A stretch of 12,738 nt of DNA from CAYMUB01 sp964393545 (GCA_964393545.1 CAYMUB010000054.1:1-12738), one strand, 5' to 3'. Positions 6,509-12,109 are shown, counted from the stretch's first letter. Numbers and translations: made by a program. The notes: a model not told the origin generated them from the sequence alone.

Positions 6509-6541
6509 CTGTTGTCAACAGCAGCTAAAAAGTTGTAACTT
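6509..6541 (+). promoter_or_regulatory. Possible promoter and palindrome before the PD-(D/E)XK gene
   Basis: TTGTCA (6512-6517), an 18-nt spacer and a poor -10 TAACTT (6536-6541) end 6 nt before the GTG start at 6548. A palindrome CTGTTG-T-CAACAG (6509-6521) overlaps the -35. Weak evidence only. Confidence 0.3.
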
Positions 6542-6547
6542 GAGAGT

Positions 6548-7396
6548 GTGGCTTTTGATGATATCCCAAGAATAAATTCTTTTTCCTTAGGTGATTTTCA
6601 TGATTTTGATTTTTGTGTTTTCCGTTTTTTTGTAAATCACCATTTGGGGAAAAAATATGAACTGGCAGAAGGATCTGCTAATCAAACAATTGGTTCCATT
6701 TTGGACTTAGCAGTGAAAAAATTCCATCATGCTAATTCATATGGTCAGCCTGTGGAATATCTGCCCAATTTAATTAAAGCAGCAGAAGCAGAGATGAGGG
6801 AAAAAGTTTTAAAAAGTCCTTCTCCCTATTCCTTTTTTAGCGCCCAGATACCATTTTTAACGCCTGAGGTTATTGGGCGGGCCAATGAGGTTTTTAAAAC
6901 CTATTATCAAAAAATAAGAGGAAAATTTCATAAATCTTTAAGTGACAAAACTTTTTGGAGCTATGTTTTATCTGCGGAGAAGCCTTTAAAAATTTGGGGT
7001 GGGCCAGATACTTTAGAGCTTGGTGTTGATGGAATGCCTGAGGTGATTGATTATAAATATCATGAAAATCCAGAAGCGTCAAAAGGAAGGATGGATATGG
7101 ATTTAATGCCTAAACTCTACATTCTCCTTTCTTCTCCTGATCTGAAAAAGTTAGGTTTTGAAAAAGTCAGATTCAAAGTTAAATTTTGGCAAGACCCTGA
7201 GGATGAATCTTTCTATGAGGAGTTTGAAATAGCAAGTATGCCTAATCTGGAAGCCTTTTTTAAAGATAAAATAGAAAGAATTTTAAGAACAAATGAGTTA
7301 TCTTTTTGTGAAAAACCATTTTGTAAAGCTTGTAATTCAGATCAAAAAGAAGAATGGATTAAGCAGTTAAAGCTTAAGAAATTTATCCGAGGTTAA
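6548..7396 (+). CDS. PD-(D/E)XK nuclease-like protein with candidate metal-cluster cysteines (RecB/Cas4-like)
   Basis: A 282-residue protein with a GTG start, the first possible start after an in-frame stop at 6536-6538. The nuclease signature is GVDGMPEVIDYKYHE: D161, then D168-Y-K170, fitting the D...(D/E)xK core of RecB-type nucleases. A following helix carries PKLYILL, where the family often has QhxxY; the Gln is absent. One Cys near the N-terminus (C23 in DFCVFRFF) and three near the C-terminus (C254, C259, C262 in CEKPFCKAC) resemble the split Fe-S cluster of Cas4 and AddB, though the spacing C-x4-C-x2-C is not canonical. No helicase domain, cas gene or CRISPR array is nearby. It is probably a stand-alone DNA nuclease or nuclease-fold protein. 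It overlaps the end of convergent thpR by 14 bp. Confidence 0.7.
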   Translation: MAFDDIPRINSFSLGDFHDFDFCVFRFFVNHHLGKKYELAEGSANQTIGSILDLAVKKFHHANSYGQPVEYLPNLIKAAEAEMREKVLKSPSPYSFFSAQIPFLTPEVIGRANEVFKTYYQKIRGKFHKSLSDKTFWSYVLSAEKPLKIWGGPDTLELGVDGMPEVIDYKYHENPEASKGRMDMDLMPKLYILLSSPDLKKLGFEKVRFKVKFWQDPEDESFYEEFEIASMPNLEAFFKDKIERILRTNELSFCEKPFCKACNSDQKEEWIKQLKLKKFIRG

Positions 7397-7943
7397 TTTC
7401 AGCTAGAGTATTATGTTTGTGGAAACCTGCCTCAGGTAAAGATTCAAAGAGTTTGATAGAAGAAATTTTGATTGGATTAAAAGGTAGGGTCATAATTTTT
7501 TCAAGTTCCACTTCTAACTCTCTTGAGATATTAAAGTCATTGCTTAATTTAGCTATAGTAATATGTGGAGTAAATCTTCTTTCATCTACAGGCAATTTTA
7601 ACTCTTCTAATCCATCTTTAATACTTTCTCTGATAAGTAAAATTTTATCAATATCACCTTTTACTCCCACCCATAGAACATATGGGTGATGAATATCAGG
7701 AAAGCCATCAATATAAGCAGGAGTAACTTCAAAGATGGGAATGTTTTGAACAGCTTGTTTAATAACTTCTACTAGTTTGTCTTTAAATTCCGGATTTTGC
7801 TCCCCTAAAAAAGCTAAAGTCAGGTGAATTTTATCTAAATCAGTAATTCTGGCTTGAGGAATTAATGTCTGCAAACTATTTTGAATAGATTTAAACTGAG
7901 CTAAATTCTGTCTTGGTATTTCTAGAGCTATAAAAAATCTCAT
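7383..7943 (-). CDS. thpR: RNA 2',3'-cyclic phosphodiesterase (2'-5' RNA ligase family)
   Basis: A 186-residue member of the 2H phosphoesterase superfamily. It has both catalytic HxT motifs, HLT in KIHLTLAFLG and HIT in RFTPHITIAKL, and the typical MRFFIALEIP opening. ThpR/LigT enzymes hydrolyse 2',3'-cyclic phosphates on RNA ends and can join tRNA halves in vitro. Length and motif spacing are normal for the family. It stands alone on the minus strand. A promoter (TTGGGA, 16-nt spacer, TAGAAT) ends 9 nt before the ATG and there is no Shine-Dalgarno. Confidence 0.93.
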   Translation of the reverse strand: MRFFIALEIPRQNLAQFKSIQNSLQTLIPQARITDLDKIHLTLAFLGEQNPEFKDKLVEVIKQAVQNIPIFEVTPAYIDGFPDIHHPYVLWVGVKGDIDKILLIRESIKDGLEELKLPVDERRFTPHITIAKLSNDFNISRELEVELEKIMTLPFNPIKISSIKLFESLPEAGFHKHNTLAEINLG

Positions 7944-7952
7944 AACTATTTT

Positions 7953-7980
7953 ATTCTAACCACTTAGTATTTTATCCCAA
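7953..7980 (-). promoter_or_regulatory. Promoter of thpR
   Basis: On the minus strand, -35 TTGGGA (complement of 7975-7980), a 16-nt spacer and -10 TAGAAT (complement of 7953-7958), ending 9 nt before the ATG at 7943. Confidence 0.45.
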
Positions 7981-7990
7981 AAAACATTAT

Positions 7991-8020
7991 TTGACAAAGT
8001 AATCTAATTTATTAGATGAT
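7991..8020 (+). promoter_or_regulatory. Promoter with internal palindrome before the 8039 gene
   Basis: A perfect -35 TTGACA (7991-7996) with an 18-nt spacer to a weak -10 GATGAT (8015-8020). Between and over them lies a 16-bp inverted repeat, ATCTAAT-TT-ATTAGAT (8002-8017), placed where a repressor would block RNA polymerase. The 5' UTR would be about 12 nt without a clear ribosome site. Confidence 0.45.
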
Positions 8021-8038
8021 AAAAGATGTCCTATATTT

Positions 8039-8344
8039 ATGATAGAGATTGCGAGAACAGTAGAAGAAGCAGGCATTGTAACATCTACAGGAAGTGGAAT
8101 TAAACCTCTACTTGGTAAACTTGATTTTAATGAAAAAACTGGAATGCTAGAAATTAAAGGTAGAGATGCAAAATTTAATCCTGGTACAGGAATACTAGAA
8201 ATAACTGATAGGTCTGAACAAGTTTATGCCAAATTACAAGGTTTGTTTAATAGTATCAGATTAATAACTCCAGAGGTAAATGGAAGTAACCTGCAACCTC
8301 CACCTATGAGAGTTAGTAGAATCAATGAACAAGTTGCCGCATGA
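8039..8344 (+). CDS. Hypothetical protein with a duplicated beta-hairpin unit
   Basis: A 101-residue protein of unknown family, soluble, with no signal peptide or membrane span. Its centre carries two similar units: LDFNEKTGMLEIKGRD (about residues 28-43) and AKFNPGTGILEITDRS (about 44-59). Both share the pattern F-N-x-(x)-T-G-(M/I)-L-E-I-(K/T), which reads as consecutive beta-hairpins. The C-terminal third is proline-rich and polar. It has its own TTGACA promoter with a palindrome in the spacer and no ribosome site. It precedes the first riboswitch by under 100 bp but is probably a separate transcription unit, since the riboswitch has its own promoter at 8367-8398. Function cannot be assigned. 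Confidence 0.65.
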   Translation: MIEIARTVEEAGIVTSTGSGIKPLLGKLDFNEKTGMLEIKGRDAKFNPGTGILEITDRSEQVYAKLQGLFNSIRLITPEVNGSNLQPPPMRVSRINEQVAA

Positions 8345-8366
8345 TATTAAGGGTGCAAAGTTACAC

Positions 8367-8398
8367 TTGACACAGCGTCTAACTTTAGCTAGTATAAT
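8367..8398 (+). promoter_or_regulatory. Promoter of riboswitch leader 1
   Basis: TTGACA (8367-8372) and a perfect TATAAT (8393-8398), separated by an unusually long 20 nt. The expected start near 8404-8406 puts the shared TACAACTGAATATTAAT block at the very 5' end of the RNA. Confidence 0.6.
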
Positions 8399-8401
8399 AT
8401 A

Positions 8402-8418
8402 TACAACTGAATATTAAT
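8402..8418 (+). repeat. 17-bp direct repeat at the 5' end of leader 1
   Basis: TACAACTGAATATTAAT is identical at 8402-8418 and 9103-9119. In both places it follows the -10 element by a few bases and precedes the aptamer, so it marks the two leaders as duplicates. Confidence 0.85.
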
Positions 8419-8421
8419 AAA

Positions 8422-8442
8422 CCGTGGGAATATTTCCTGCGG
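8422..8442 (+). repeat. Extra hairpin between the 5' repeat and P1 in leader 1
   Basis: CCGTGGGAA (8422-8430) pairs with TTCCTGCGG (8434-8442) around a TAT loop, with two G-U pairs. It is absent from leader 2. Its 3' arm shares bases with P1. ACCGTGG (8421-8427) is also a perfect complement of CCACGGT (8536-8542), which contains the start of the conserved GGTGC core, so an alternative fold is possible. Confidence 0.45.
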
Positions 8443-8574
8443 AAATCAAGAGTGATGGGGAGTGAATTGGCACGTTGATCCATCCAGCAACCGAGCGAAG
8501 CGAGTCCTGAGCAAAGTCGAAGGACCTCAAATTTACCACGGTGCTACACCCAACCCGAAAGGGAGGATTTGTCC
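8438..8574 (+). ncRNA. S-box-like (SAM-I superfamily) riboswitch aptamer, copy 1
   Basis: The leader can be drawn as a SAM-I aptamer. P1: AAATC (8443-8447) with GATTT (8566-8570). J1/2: AAGAG. P2: GATGG (8454-8458) with CCATC (8480-8484), enclosing a GTG/CAC inner stem and the loop AATTGG. Then CAGCAACC (8485-8492), a long P3, GGTGCTACACCC (8540-8551), and P4 CCC-GAAA-GGG (8554-8563). The loop TTGG (8467-8470) can pair with CCAA (8550-8553), as in the S-box pseudoknot. P3 is enlarged by a dispersed repeat. A terminator follows, so binding should switch the 108-residue gene off. The fold was assigned by eye; SAM as ligand is inferred from family resemblance. Confidence 0.72.
8493..8525 (+). 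repeat. Dispersed REP-like repeat inside P3 of riboswitch 1
   Basis: The stretch beginning GAGCGAAGCGAGTCCTGAGC and ending GTCGAAGGAC is a widespread intergenic repeat recognisable by its wording; in spurious translations it gives 'FDFAQD.LRS'. It forms a hairpin, GTCCT with AGGAC, within the variable P3 arm. A related half copy, TCCTGAGC-AAA-GCTAAGGA (8572-8590), forms a hairpin after the aptamer. Confidence 0.6.
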
Positions 8575-8600
8575 TGAGCAAAGCTAAGGAAAACAATATG

Positions 8601-8627
8601 ACCTCTCTTTCAAGAGAGGTTTTTTTA
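8601..8627 (+). terminator. Intrinsic terminator of riboswitch 1
   Basis: ACCTCTCTT (8601-8609) and AAGAGAGGT (8612-8620) form a stem followed by a run of seven T (8620-8626). The upstream AGGGAGG (8560-8566), made of P4 and P1 bases, can pair with CCTCTCT (8602-8608) as an antiterminator, the usual S-box arrangement. Confidence 0.85.
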
Positions 8628-8671
8628 TGCAAAAAAATAATAAAAGTTTTACGAAAGGGGGTGAATAGATT

Positions 8672-8998
8672 ATGTCATTGTCAGTTGAACAAAGAGCAAT
8701 AGGAGAAATTCTGGCTTTTGATCCAGGGGGAGCAACTGTTTGGCCGGGAACCTTGAATTTGGGAGAAATTGATAAAGGAAGAAAGGTAGTTTACGAAACA
8801 GTTACTTATGTAGCAAGAGGTATCGGAGATGATGGAGAAGAAATACCAACAGGTAGAATAGCAAGACAACCAGCCTTAGCCATAAGAATAGGTGATTTAA
8901 CTAGACCTCTAGTTTATCCTTCAGATTTTAAAGGTCAAGAGGGGTTAGCTCTTCAAGTGCTGGATAGAATACAAGCATTTAAAGATAGGGTAGGTTAA
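8672..8998 (+). CDS. Hypothetical protein under riboswitch 1
   Basis: A 108-residue soluble protein of no recognised family, beginning MSLSVEQRAIGEILAFDPGG. It is rich in beta-strand-type segments (KVVYETVTYVARG, PALAIRIGDL, RPLVYP) and ends in an amphipathic helix (ALQVLDRIQAFKDRV). No catalytic motif, Cys pair or membrane span is seen. The start is fixed by a strong Shine-Dalgarno AAGGGGGTG (8655-8663), 8 nt before the ATG. It is the only gene between riboswitch 1 and the terminator at 9007-9044, so it is a single-gene unit controlled by premature termination. It is not a known methionine, SAM or sulfur gene. Confidence 0.75.
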   Translation: MSLSVEQRAIGEILAFDPGGATVWPGTLNLGEIDKGRKVVYETVTYVARGIGDDGEEIPTGRIARQPALAIRIGDLTRPLVYPSDFKGQEGLALQVLDRIQAFKDRVG

Positions 8999-9006
8999 GC
9001 TAAATG

Positions 9007-9044
9007 AAAAGGGCTTGTGGAATAAAAAGCTGTAGGCCCTTTTT
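9007..9044 (+). terminator. Terminator-like hairpin after the 108-residue gene
   Basis: AAAAGGGC (9007-9014) pairs with GCCCTTTT (9036-9043), and the T5 run spans 9040-9044. The loop is long (21 nt), so strength is uncertain. Confidence 0.5.
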
Positions 9045-9088
9045 AGGCTTTCAGTTACAGGAGGATAAGTGAATTTTGAAGTGTTTTG

Positions 9089-9097
9089 TGATAAAAT
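9089..9097 (+). promoter_or_regulatory. Extended -10 promoter of riboswitch leader 2
   Basis: TGATAAAAT (9089-9097) fits the extended -10 form. No clear -35 is seen. The expected start near 9103-9105 again falls at the shared 17-bp block. Confidence 0.55.
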
Positions 9098-9102
9098 ATA
9101 GG

Positions 9103-9119
9103 TACAACTGAATATTAAT
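9103..9119 (+). repeat. 17-bp direct repeat at the 5' end of leader 2
   Basis: Second copy of TACAACTGAATATTAAT (first at 8402-8418). Here it runs directly into P1 and AAGAG without the extra hairpin found in leader 1. Confidence 0.85.
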
Positions 9120-9216
9120 CAAGAGTGGTAGATAGAGATTTGGCTCGTTAAGCTACCCAGCAACCCTGAGGAAACTCGAAGGGTGCTACACCCAACCCTT
9201 AGCGGGGAGGATTTGG
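9115..9216 (+). ncRNA. S-box-like (SAM-I superfamily) riboswitch aptamer, copy 2
   Basis: A compact version of copy 1. P1 is short: AATC (9117-9120) with GATT (9210-9213). After AAGAG, P2 is GGTAG (9127-9131) with CTACC (9153-9157), enclosing a GAG/CTC inner stem and the loop ATTTGG. Then CAGCAACC (9158-9165), a small P3 with a GAAA loop, GGTGCTACACCC (9182-9193), and P4 CCC/GGG (9196-9206). The loop TTGG (9140-9143) can pair with CCAA (9192-9195). P2 and the inner stem differ from copy 1 by compensatory changes (GATGG/CCATC versus GGTAG/CTACC; GTG/CAC versus GAG/CTC), while the core blocks are identical, which is good evidence for a conserved fold. A hairpin, GTTCGAT/ATCGGAC (9216-9233), follows. 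Confidence 0.78.
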
Positions 9217-9249
9217 TTCGATAAAAATCGGACAAATAATTTTTTTATG

Positions 9250-9279
9250 ACCTCTTTCCGAAAGGAAGAGGTTTTTTTG
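9250..9279 (+). terminator. Intrinsic terminator of riboswitch 2
   Basis: CCTCTTTCC (9251-9259) and GGAAGAGG (9264-9271) pair around a GAAA loop with one bulged T, followed by seven T (9272-9278). The aptamer's GGGGAGG (9204-9210) can pair with CCTCTTT (9251-9257, with G-U pairs) as antiterminator, as in copy 1. Confidence 0.85.
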
Positions 9280-9310
9280 TGGGATTTTAATCAAAAAGAA
9301 GGAGATAAAA

Positions 9311-9952
9311 ATGTCAGTGCAACTAGAAGCAATAGAAACACAAGTTTATAATTCAGTTATTCCTCAAGGTTTGGGGAACCGCTACATAGTCTGGCGTCAT
9401 GGGGAAAGCGAAGCAAATGTAGCAGGCATAATTGTTAGTGATCCAGAAATCGGAGTAAAGAGTTTCGGTTTAACCGCTGCAGGGAGGGTTCAGGTCAGAA
9501 CGGAGGTTTTGCGTACAGCTATATTAGGATTAGTAGATAATCATATTTTACTTTATTGTTCTCCTTTTCTAAGGTGTGCAGAAACTGCAGATGAAATTGC
9601 TTACTGTTTAGGAATAAGAGAAATCACAACAAGCGATGAATTAAGAGAACGGAATTTTGGGGAATTAGAAGGCAAGTCTAAACAGCACTATCGAACTATT
9701 TATGACCTAGACCGTACTCACCCTAATCATGGAAGATTTGGAGTAGAAAGCGTAGGTCAGGTTTTATCAAGAACTACCAGATTGATATGGGCTCTTGAGC
9801 AGGAGCATCATAGCAGAAGAATTATCTTAGTTACGCATGCTGATGTAGGTGAAATACTTCAGACTGCTTTTTTGGGTTTACCCCCACAAACACATCGGGA
9901 GCTTCCTAAATTAAGACACTCAGAACCCAGAGAATTAAGATTTGCGTATTGA
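9311..9952 (+). CDS. Histidine phosphatase (phosphoglycerate mutase-like)
   Basis: A 213-residue histidine phosphatase superfamily protein (branch 1: GpmB, CobC and broad phosphatases). Catalytic residues visible: R29-H30-G31 in YIVWRHGESEAN (H30 is the phospho-acceptor), R88 in SPFLRCAETA, E113 in LRERNFGELEG, and H176 in VTHADVGEIL. The first 22 residues are an extension before the usual start strand, but the ATG is firm because AGAAGGAGA lies 6 nt upstream. It is the first gene after riboswitch 2, and its TGA overlaps the next gene's possible TTG start. The substrate cannot be told from sequence; a sugar phosphate or nucleotide is plausible given the kinase that follows. Confidence 0.85.
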   Translation: MSVQLEAIETQVYNSVIPQGLGNRYIVWRHGESEANVAGIIVSDPEIGVKSFGLTAAGRVQVRTEVLRTAILGLVDNHILLYCSPFLRCAETADEIAYCLGIREITTSDELRERNFGELEGKSKQHYRTIYDLDRTHPNHGRFGVESVGQVLSRTTRLIWALEQEHHSRRIILVTHADVGEILQTAFLGLPPQTHRELPKLRHSEPRELRFAY

Positions 9953-10668
9953 TAAAACAAAAAATGTTTACAGAGACAGTATCAGGGCAGGATATACATA
10001 AAATAATAGCAGACAGGCGACTTACTTCGTTAAGAGAAAGACAGGAAAATTTATCCAGTCTTACTGCTGTACAAAGAATTATATTTTTAGGTTCTTCTTG
10101 TGTTGGAAAGTCAACTCTAGAGAAAGCAGTTCGAACCGCTACTTTAACAGACCCCATATTAGGGGAAAAAGTGAGCGTTCCCCGTAGAGTTGTGACACGT
10201 CCTCCAAGATTTGATGATGGAAATGATATGTATTTTGTTTCACCTGATGAACTAGTACAGATGGCTGCAACTGGCGTACTTGGATTATACGGGGTAAAAC
10301 TGATGGAGGGAGACAGAGAAGAACCTTATGGTTACTTGAAACCCCGGGAAAGAACATTGCCGGTATTTTTTGCTAATAATCAAACTTTGAAAAACAGAAC
10401 CAGTGTCCGCCCAATTGGTGTTTTAGATAGTGCCTTACTTGTTCTAATCTATACTCCTGATTTTGTGAGAGAACAACGTTTAAAAGCAAGGTCACCAGAA
10501 TTATTTCAAGAAAGACTTGATGAAGTAGCTTTCAGGTTATCAAGAGAAGAAAGAGCGATCGGGTTGGTTGCGGATCCTCACTTGATTTTAAAAAATTACG
10601 GAAGATTTGCTGTCAGGTCTATTCAGGACACAATATGTTTAATAGAGGAAATAGTTAAATTAAGGTAG
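9949..10668 (+). CDS. P-loop kinase resembling guanylate kinase / PhnN
   Basis: A 239-residue P-loop protein: IIFLGSSCVGKSTL (Walker A, about 48-55 from the TTG start), followed by RRVVTRPPR and NDMYFVSPDEL. That order matches guanylate kinase and ribose 1,5-bisphosphate phosphokinase (PhnN), where the RxxTTRPxR block binds the phosphate acceptor. The lid and acceptor region after about residue 105 diverges, with no clear match to the guanylate-binding motifs, and the C-terminus is longer than usual, so this is not housekeeping gmk. Two starts are possible: TTG at 9949, overlapping the phosphatase stop, or ATG at 9964; neither has a Shine-Dalgarno. Second gene of the riboswitch-2 unit. Confidence 0.65.
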   Translation: MIKQKMFTETVSGQDIHKIIADRRLTSLRERQENLSSLTAVQRIIFLGSSCVGKSTLEKAVRTATLTDPILGEKVSVPRRVVTRPPRFDDGNDMYFVSPDELVQMAATGVLGLYGVKLMEGDREEPYGYLKPRERTLPVFFANNQTLKNRTSVRPIGVLDSALLVLIYTPDFVREQRLKARSPELFQERLDEVAFRLSREERAIGLVADPHLILKNYGRFAVRSIQDTICLIEEIVKLR

Positions 10669-10674
10669 AAAATT

Positions 10675-11406
10675 ATGGCAAATGGAAACATAGAGAGATT
10701 AATTGAAATTCCTGATTGGATTACAGTTGAAGGTGCAGAAGTACTTGGAGCTCTAAGAGTCCAGGAAGCAATCAGAGGTGCTTTACGATGGACTAGTAGA
10801 TATGGTGGCTTAGGACATCCGCTTGTAATACGTCCTCTTGATAGAACTCAAACACCAGATTTATATGCTGATGTGTTAGGGCCAGTAGAGGAAGCAGGCA
10901 GCGGAGAAATTCTGTTGGACCCAAACCAGTTAGATAAAGGTAATGTATATACATATAATGTTGTTTTACATGCGATGACTCATGCAAGTAGACCACCAAA
11001 CCCAACACTTTTACTAGAACCCCTTCCTTTTACTTATGGTTATGGTAGCGATACTGGTCATATAGTAGGATACGTTGGATTATGCCCGGTAATTAAATTT
11101 AAGGGGGGAGATAGAGAGAAATATATTCATCAATTTGAGGAAGGTATGGCCGAGAGAAATGCATCATTCTTTTCAGAATATAGGACAGGTGGAAGTTATA
11201 ATATATGGGGGGTAATCACTCGAGTTTATTTTCCATTTGATAAATTTCCTAATGCTCATCAATTAGTATCACAAAATGATGTTCCCTTATTTGTTAGAAC
11301 TTTGCTTCAAATGCCCATGGATGTACCTATTGATGGGAATCATATAATGAAAGCTATAAGACTTTATAGCAATATAGAAACTTTACTTAAGATCCTCCTA
11401 CGTTAG
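10675..11406 (+). CDS. Metallopeptidase-like protein with altered HExxH (HAMTH)
   Basis: A 243-residue protein of no named family, third gene of the riboswitch-2 unit, starting 6 nt after the kinase stop with only a weak AAGG ahead of the ATG. The segment VVLHAMTHASR (H99 to H103) has the spacing and setting of a zinc-peptidase HExxH helix, and about 50 residues later comes FEEGMAERNASFF (155-160), like the EEG.AE helix that supplies the third ligand in gluzincin-type enzymes. The catalytic Glu is Ala here (A100). It may be a non-hydrolytic metal-binding relative, or the resemblance may be accidental. No signal peptide or membrane span. No terminator is seen in the 34 bp before the convergent vapC. 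Confidence 0.6.
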   Translation: MANGNIERLIEIPDWITVEGAEVLGALRVQEAIRGALRWTSRYGGLGHPLVIRPLDRTQTPDLYADVLGPVEEAGSGEILLDPNQLDKGNVYTYNVVLHAMTHASRPPNPTLLLEPLPFTYGYGSDTGHIVGYVGLCPVIKFKGGDREKYIHQFEEGMAERNASFFSEYRTGGSYNIWGVITRVYFPFDKFPNAHQLVSQNDVPLFVRTLLQMPMDVPIDGNHIMKAIRLYSNIETLLKILLR

Positions 11407-11440
11407 GTTCCTTCGTTCCAAGGATGGATAAATATCTTTC

Positions 11441-11836
11441 TTAAGCTCTGTCCCAAATTCTTATTCCTGGAATTTTAGAAAAATGACCGTCATAGGTAAT
11501 TAATTTTGCTCCTGTCTCGATGGTGTGTGCTGCAATCCATACGTCGTTTACAGGAATAGGCGTACCCCGAATCTTTAGGAGGTGTACCGCTTGGGCATAG
11601 ATATCTGCTGTTTCTGCAGTGACAGGCACGATTATAACAGAAGATCTGAGGGTAAACTTTTCCAAAAGCTGTTTGTTTTTTGTTTCGTGTGCCCCATTTT
11701 TAAAAGCAGCAAGAAGTTCACCGATTACTACTACTGAGAAATAAACAGTTGAGGCTTCTTCAATTTCAGCTTGAACCATTTTGTCTCCCTTCAAGAGGTT
11801 TGAATAACCACTTGTATCCAGGAGTACTTTTTTCAT
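11441..11836 (-). CDS. vapC: PIN-domain ribonuclease toxin VapC
   Basis: A 131-residue PIN domain with all four expected acids: D7 in VLLDTSGYSNLL, E40 in VVVIGELLAAF, D98 in VNDVWIAAHT and D116 in LITYDGHFSKI. The order and spacing fit VapC RNases of the COG1487 type, which act on tRNA or rRNA. It overlaps the antitoxin gene by 4 bp (ATGA at 11833-11836) and appears intact. It belongs to a different PIN group from the toxin at 637-1029, so the two TA pairs are independent acquisitions rather than duplicates. Confidence 0.9.
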   Translation of the reverse strand: MKKVLLDTSGYSNLLKGDKMVQAEIEEASTVYFSVVVIGELLAAFKNGAHETKNKQLLEKFTLRSSVIIVPVTAETADIYAQAVHLLKIRGTPIPVNDVWIAAHTIETGAKLITYDGHFSKIPGIRIWDRA

Positions 11837-12081
11837 TTCCAGTCTTGATTGTCAACCTTTTCAAAGTCCTTTATTGAATGTTCAAATTCCTTAAATTCTT
11901 CTTGAGTCCAAATACCAGAAAATTCAGAAAAATCAAACTTTTTTTGCTGTTTTGATATGCCCAACGATTCTTGCAGAAGTCCTTTTATTATCTTATTGAG
12001 ACTTGTTCCATCTTGATCTGCTTTTTCTTTAATTAGCTGAGAGAGTGTGTCATCAAGGCCATGTATGGTGATAGATTTCAT
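11833..12081 (-). CDS. vapB: VapB ribbon-helix-helix antitoxin
   Basis: An 82-residue protein. The first 40 residues form a ribbon-helix-helix: the strand MKSITIHGLDD, then helices TLSQLIKEKADQDG and SLNKIIKGLLQESLG. The C-terminal acidic and aromatic stretch (FDFSEFSGIWTQEEFKEFEHS) is the usual toxin-wrapping segment. It is first in the pair and overlaps vapC by 4 bp. The operator repeats and promoter lie just upstream. A weak Shine-Dalgarno (GAAAGG) is about 8 nt before the ATG. Confidence 0.85.
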   Translation of the reverse strand: MKSITIHGLDDTLSQLIKEKADQDGTSLNKIIKGLLQESLGISKQQKKFDFSEFSGIWTQEEFKEFEHSIKDFEKVDNQDWK

Positions 12082-12109
12082 TAATTTAACCTTTCACTGT
12101 GAACCACTT

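Noticed and set aside
6548..7396. Cas4 of a CRISPR locus
   Set aside because: No repeat-spacer array and no other cas genes are in the window, and the cysteine spacing differs from Cas4.
8414..8632. 72-codon frame on the minus strand across riboswitch 1
   Set aside because: It contains the 'FDFAQDSLRS' string that arises from the dispersed repeat, and the region is explained by the structured RNA and terminator.
9069..9101. 10-codon frame after AGGAGGATAA (GTG start, NFEVFCDKI)
   Set aside because: It has a good ribosome site but is very short and runs into the promoter of leader 2. It could be the remnant of an older gene start, but nothing supports it as a gene.
9949..10668. Housekeeping guanylate kinase gmk
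   Set aside because: Walker A and TRPPR fit, but the guanylate-binding and lid region diverges and the context (riboswitch unit) is unusual, so a gene symbol is not justified.
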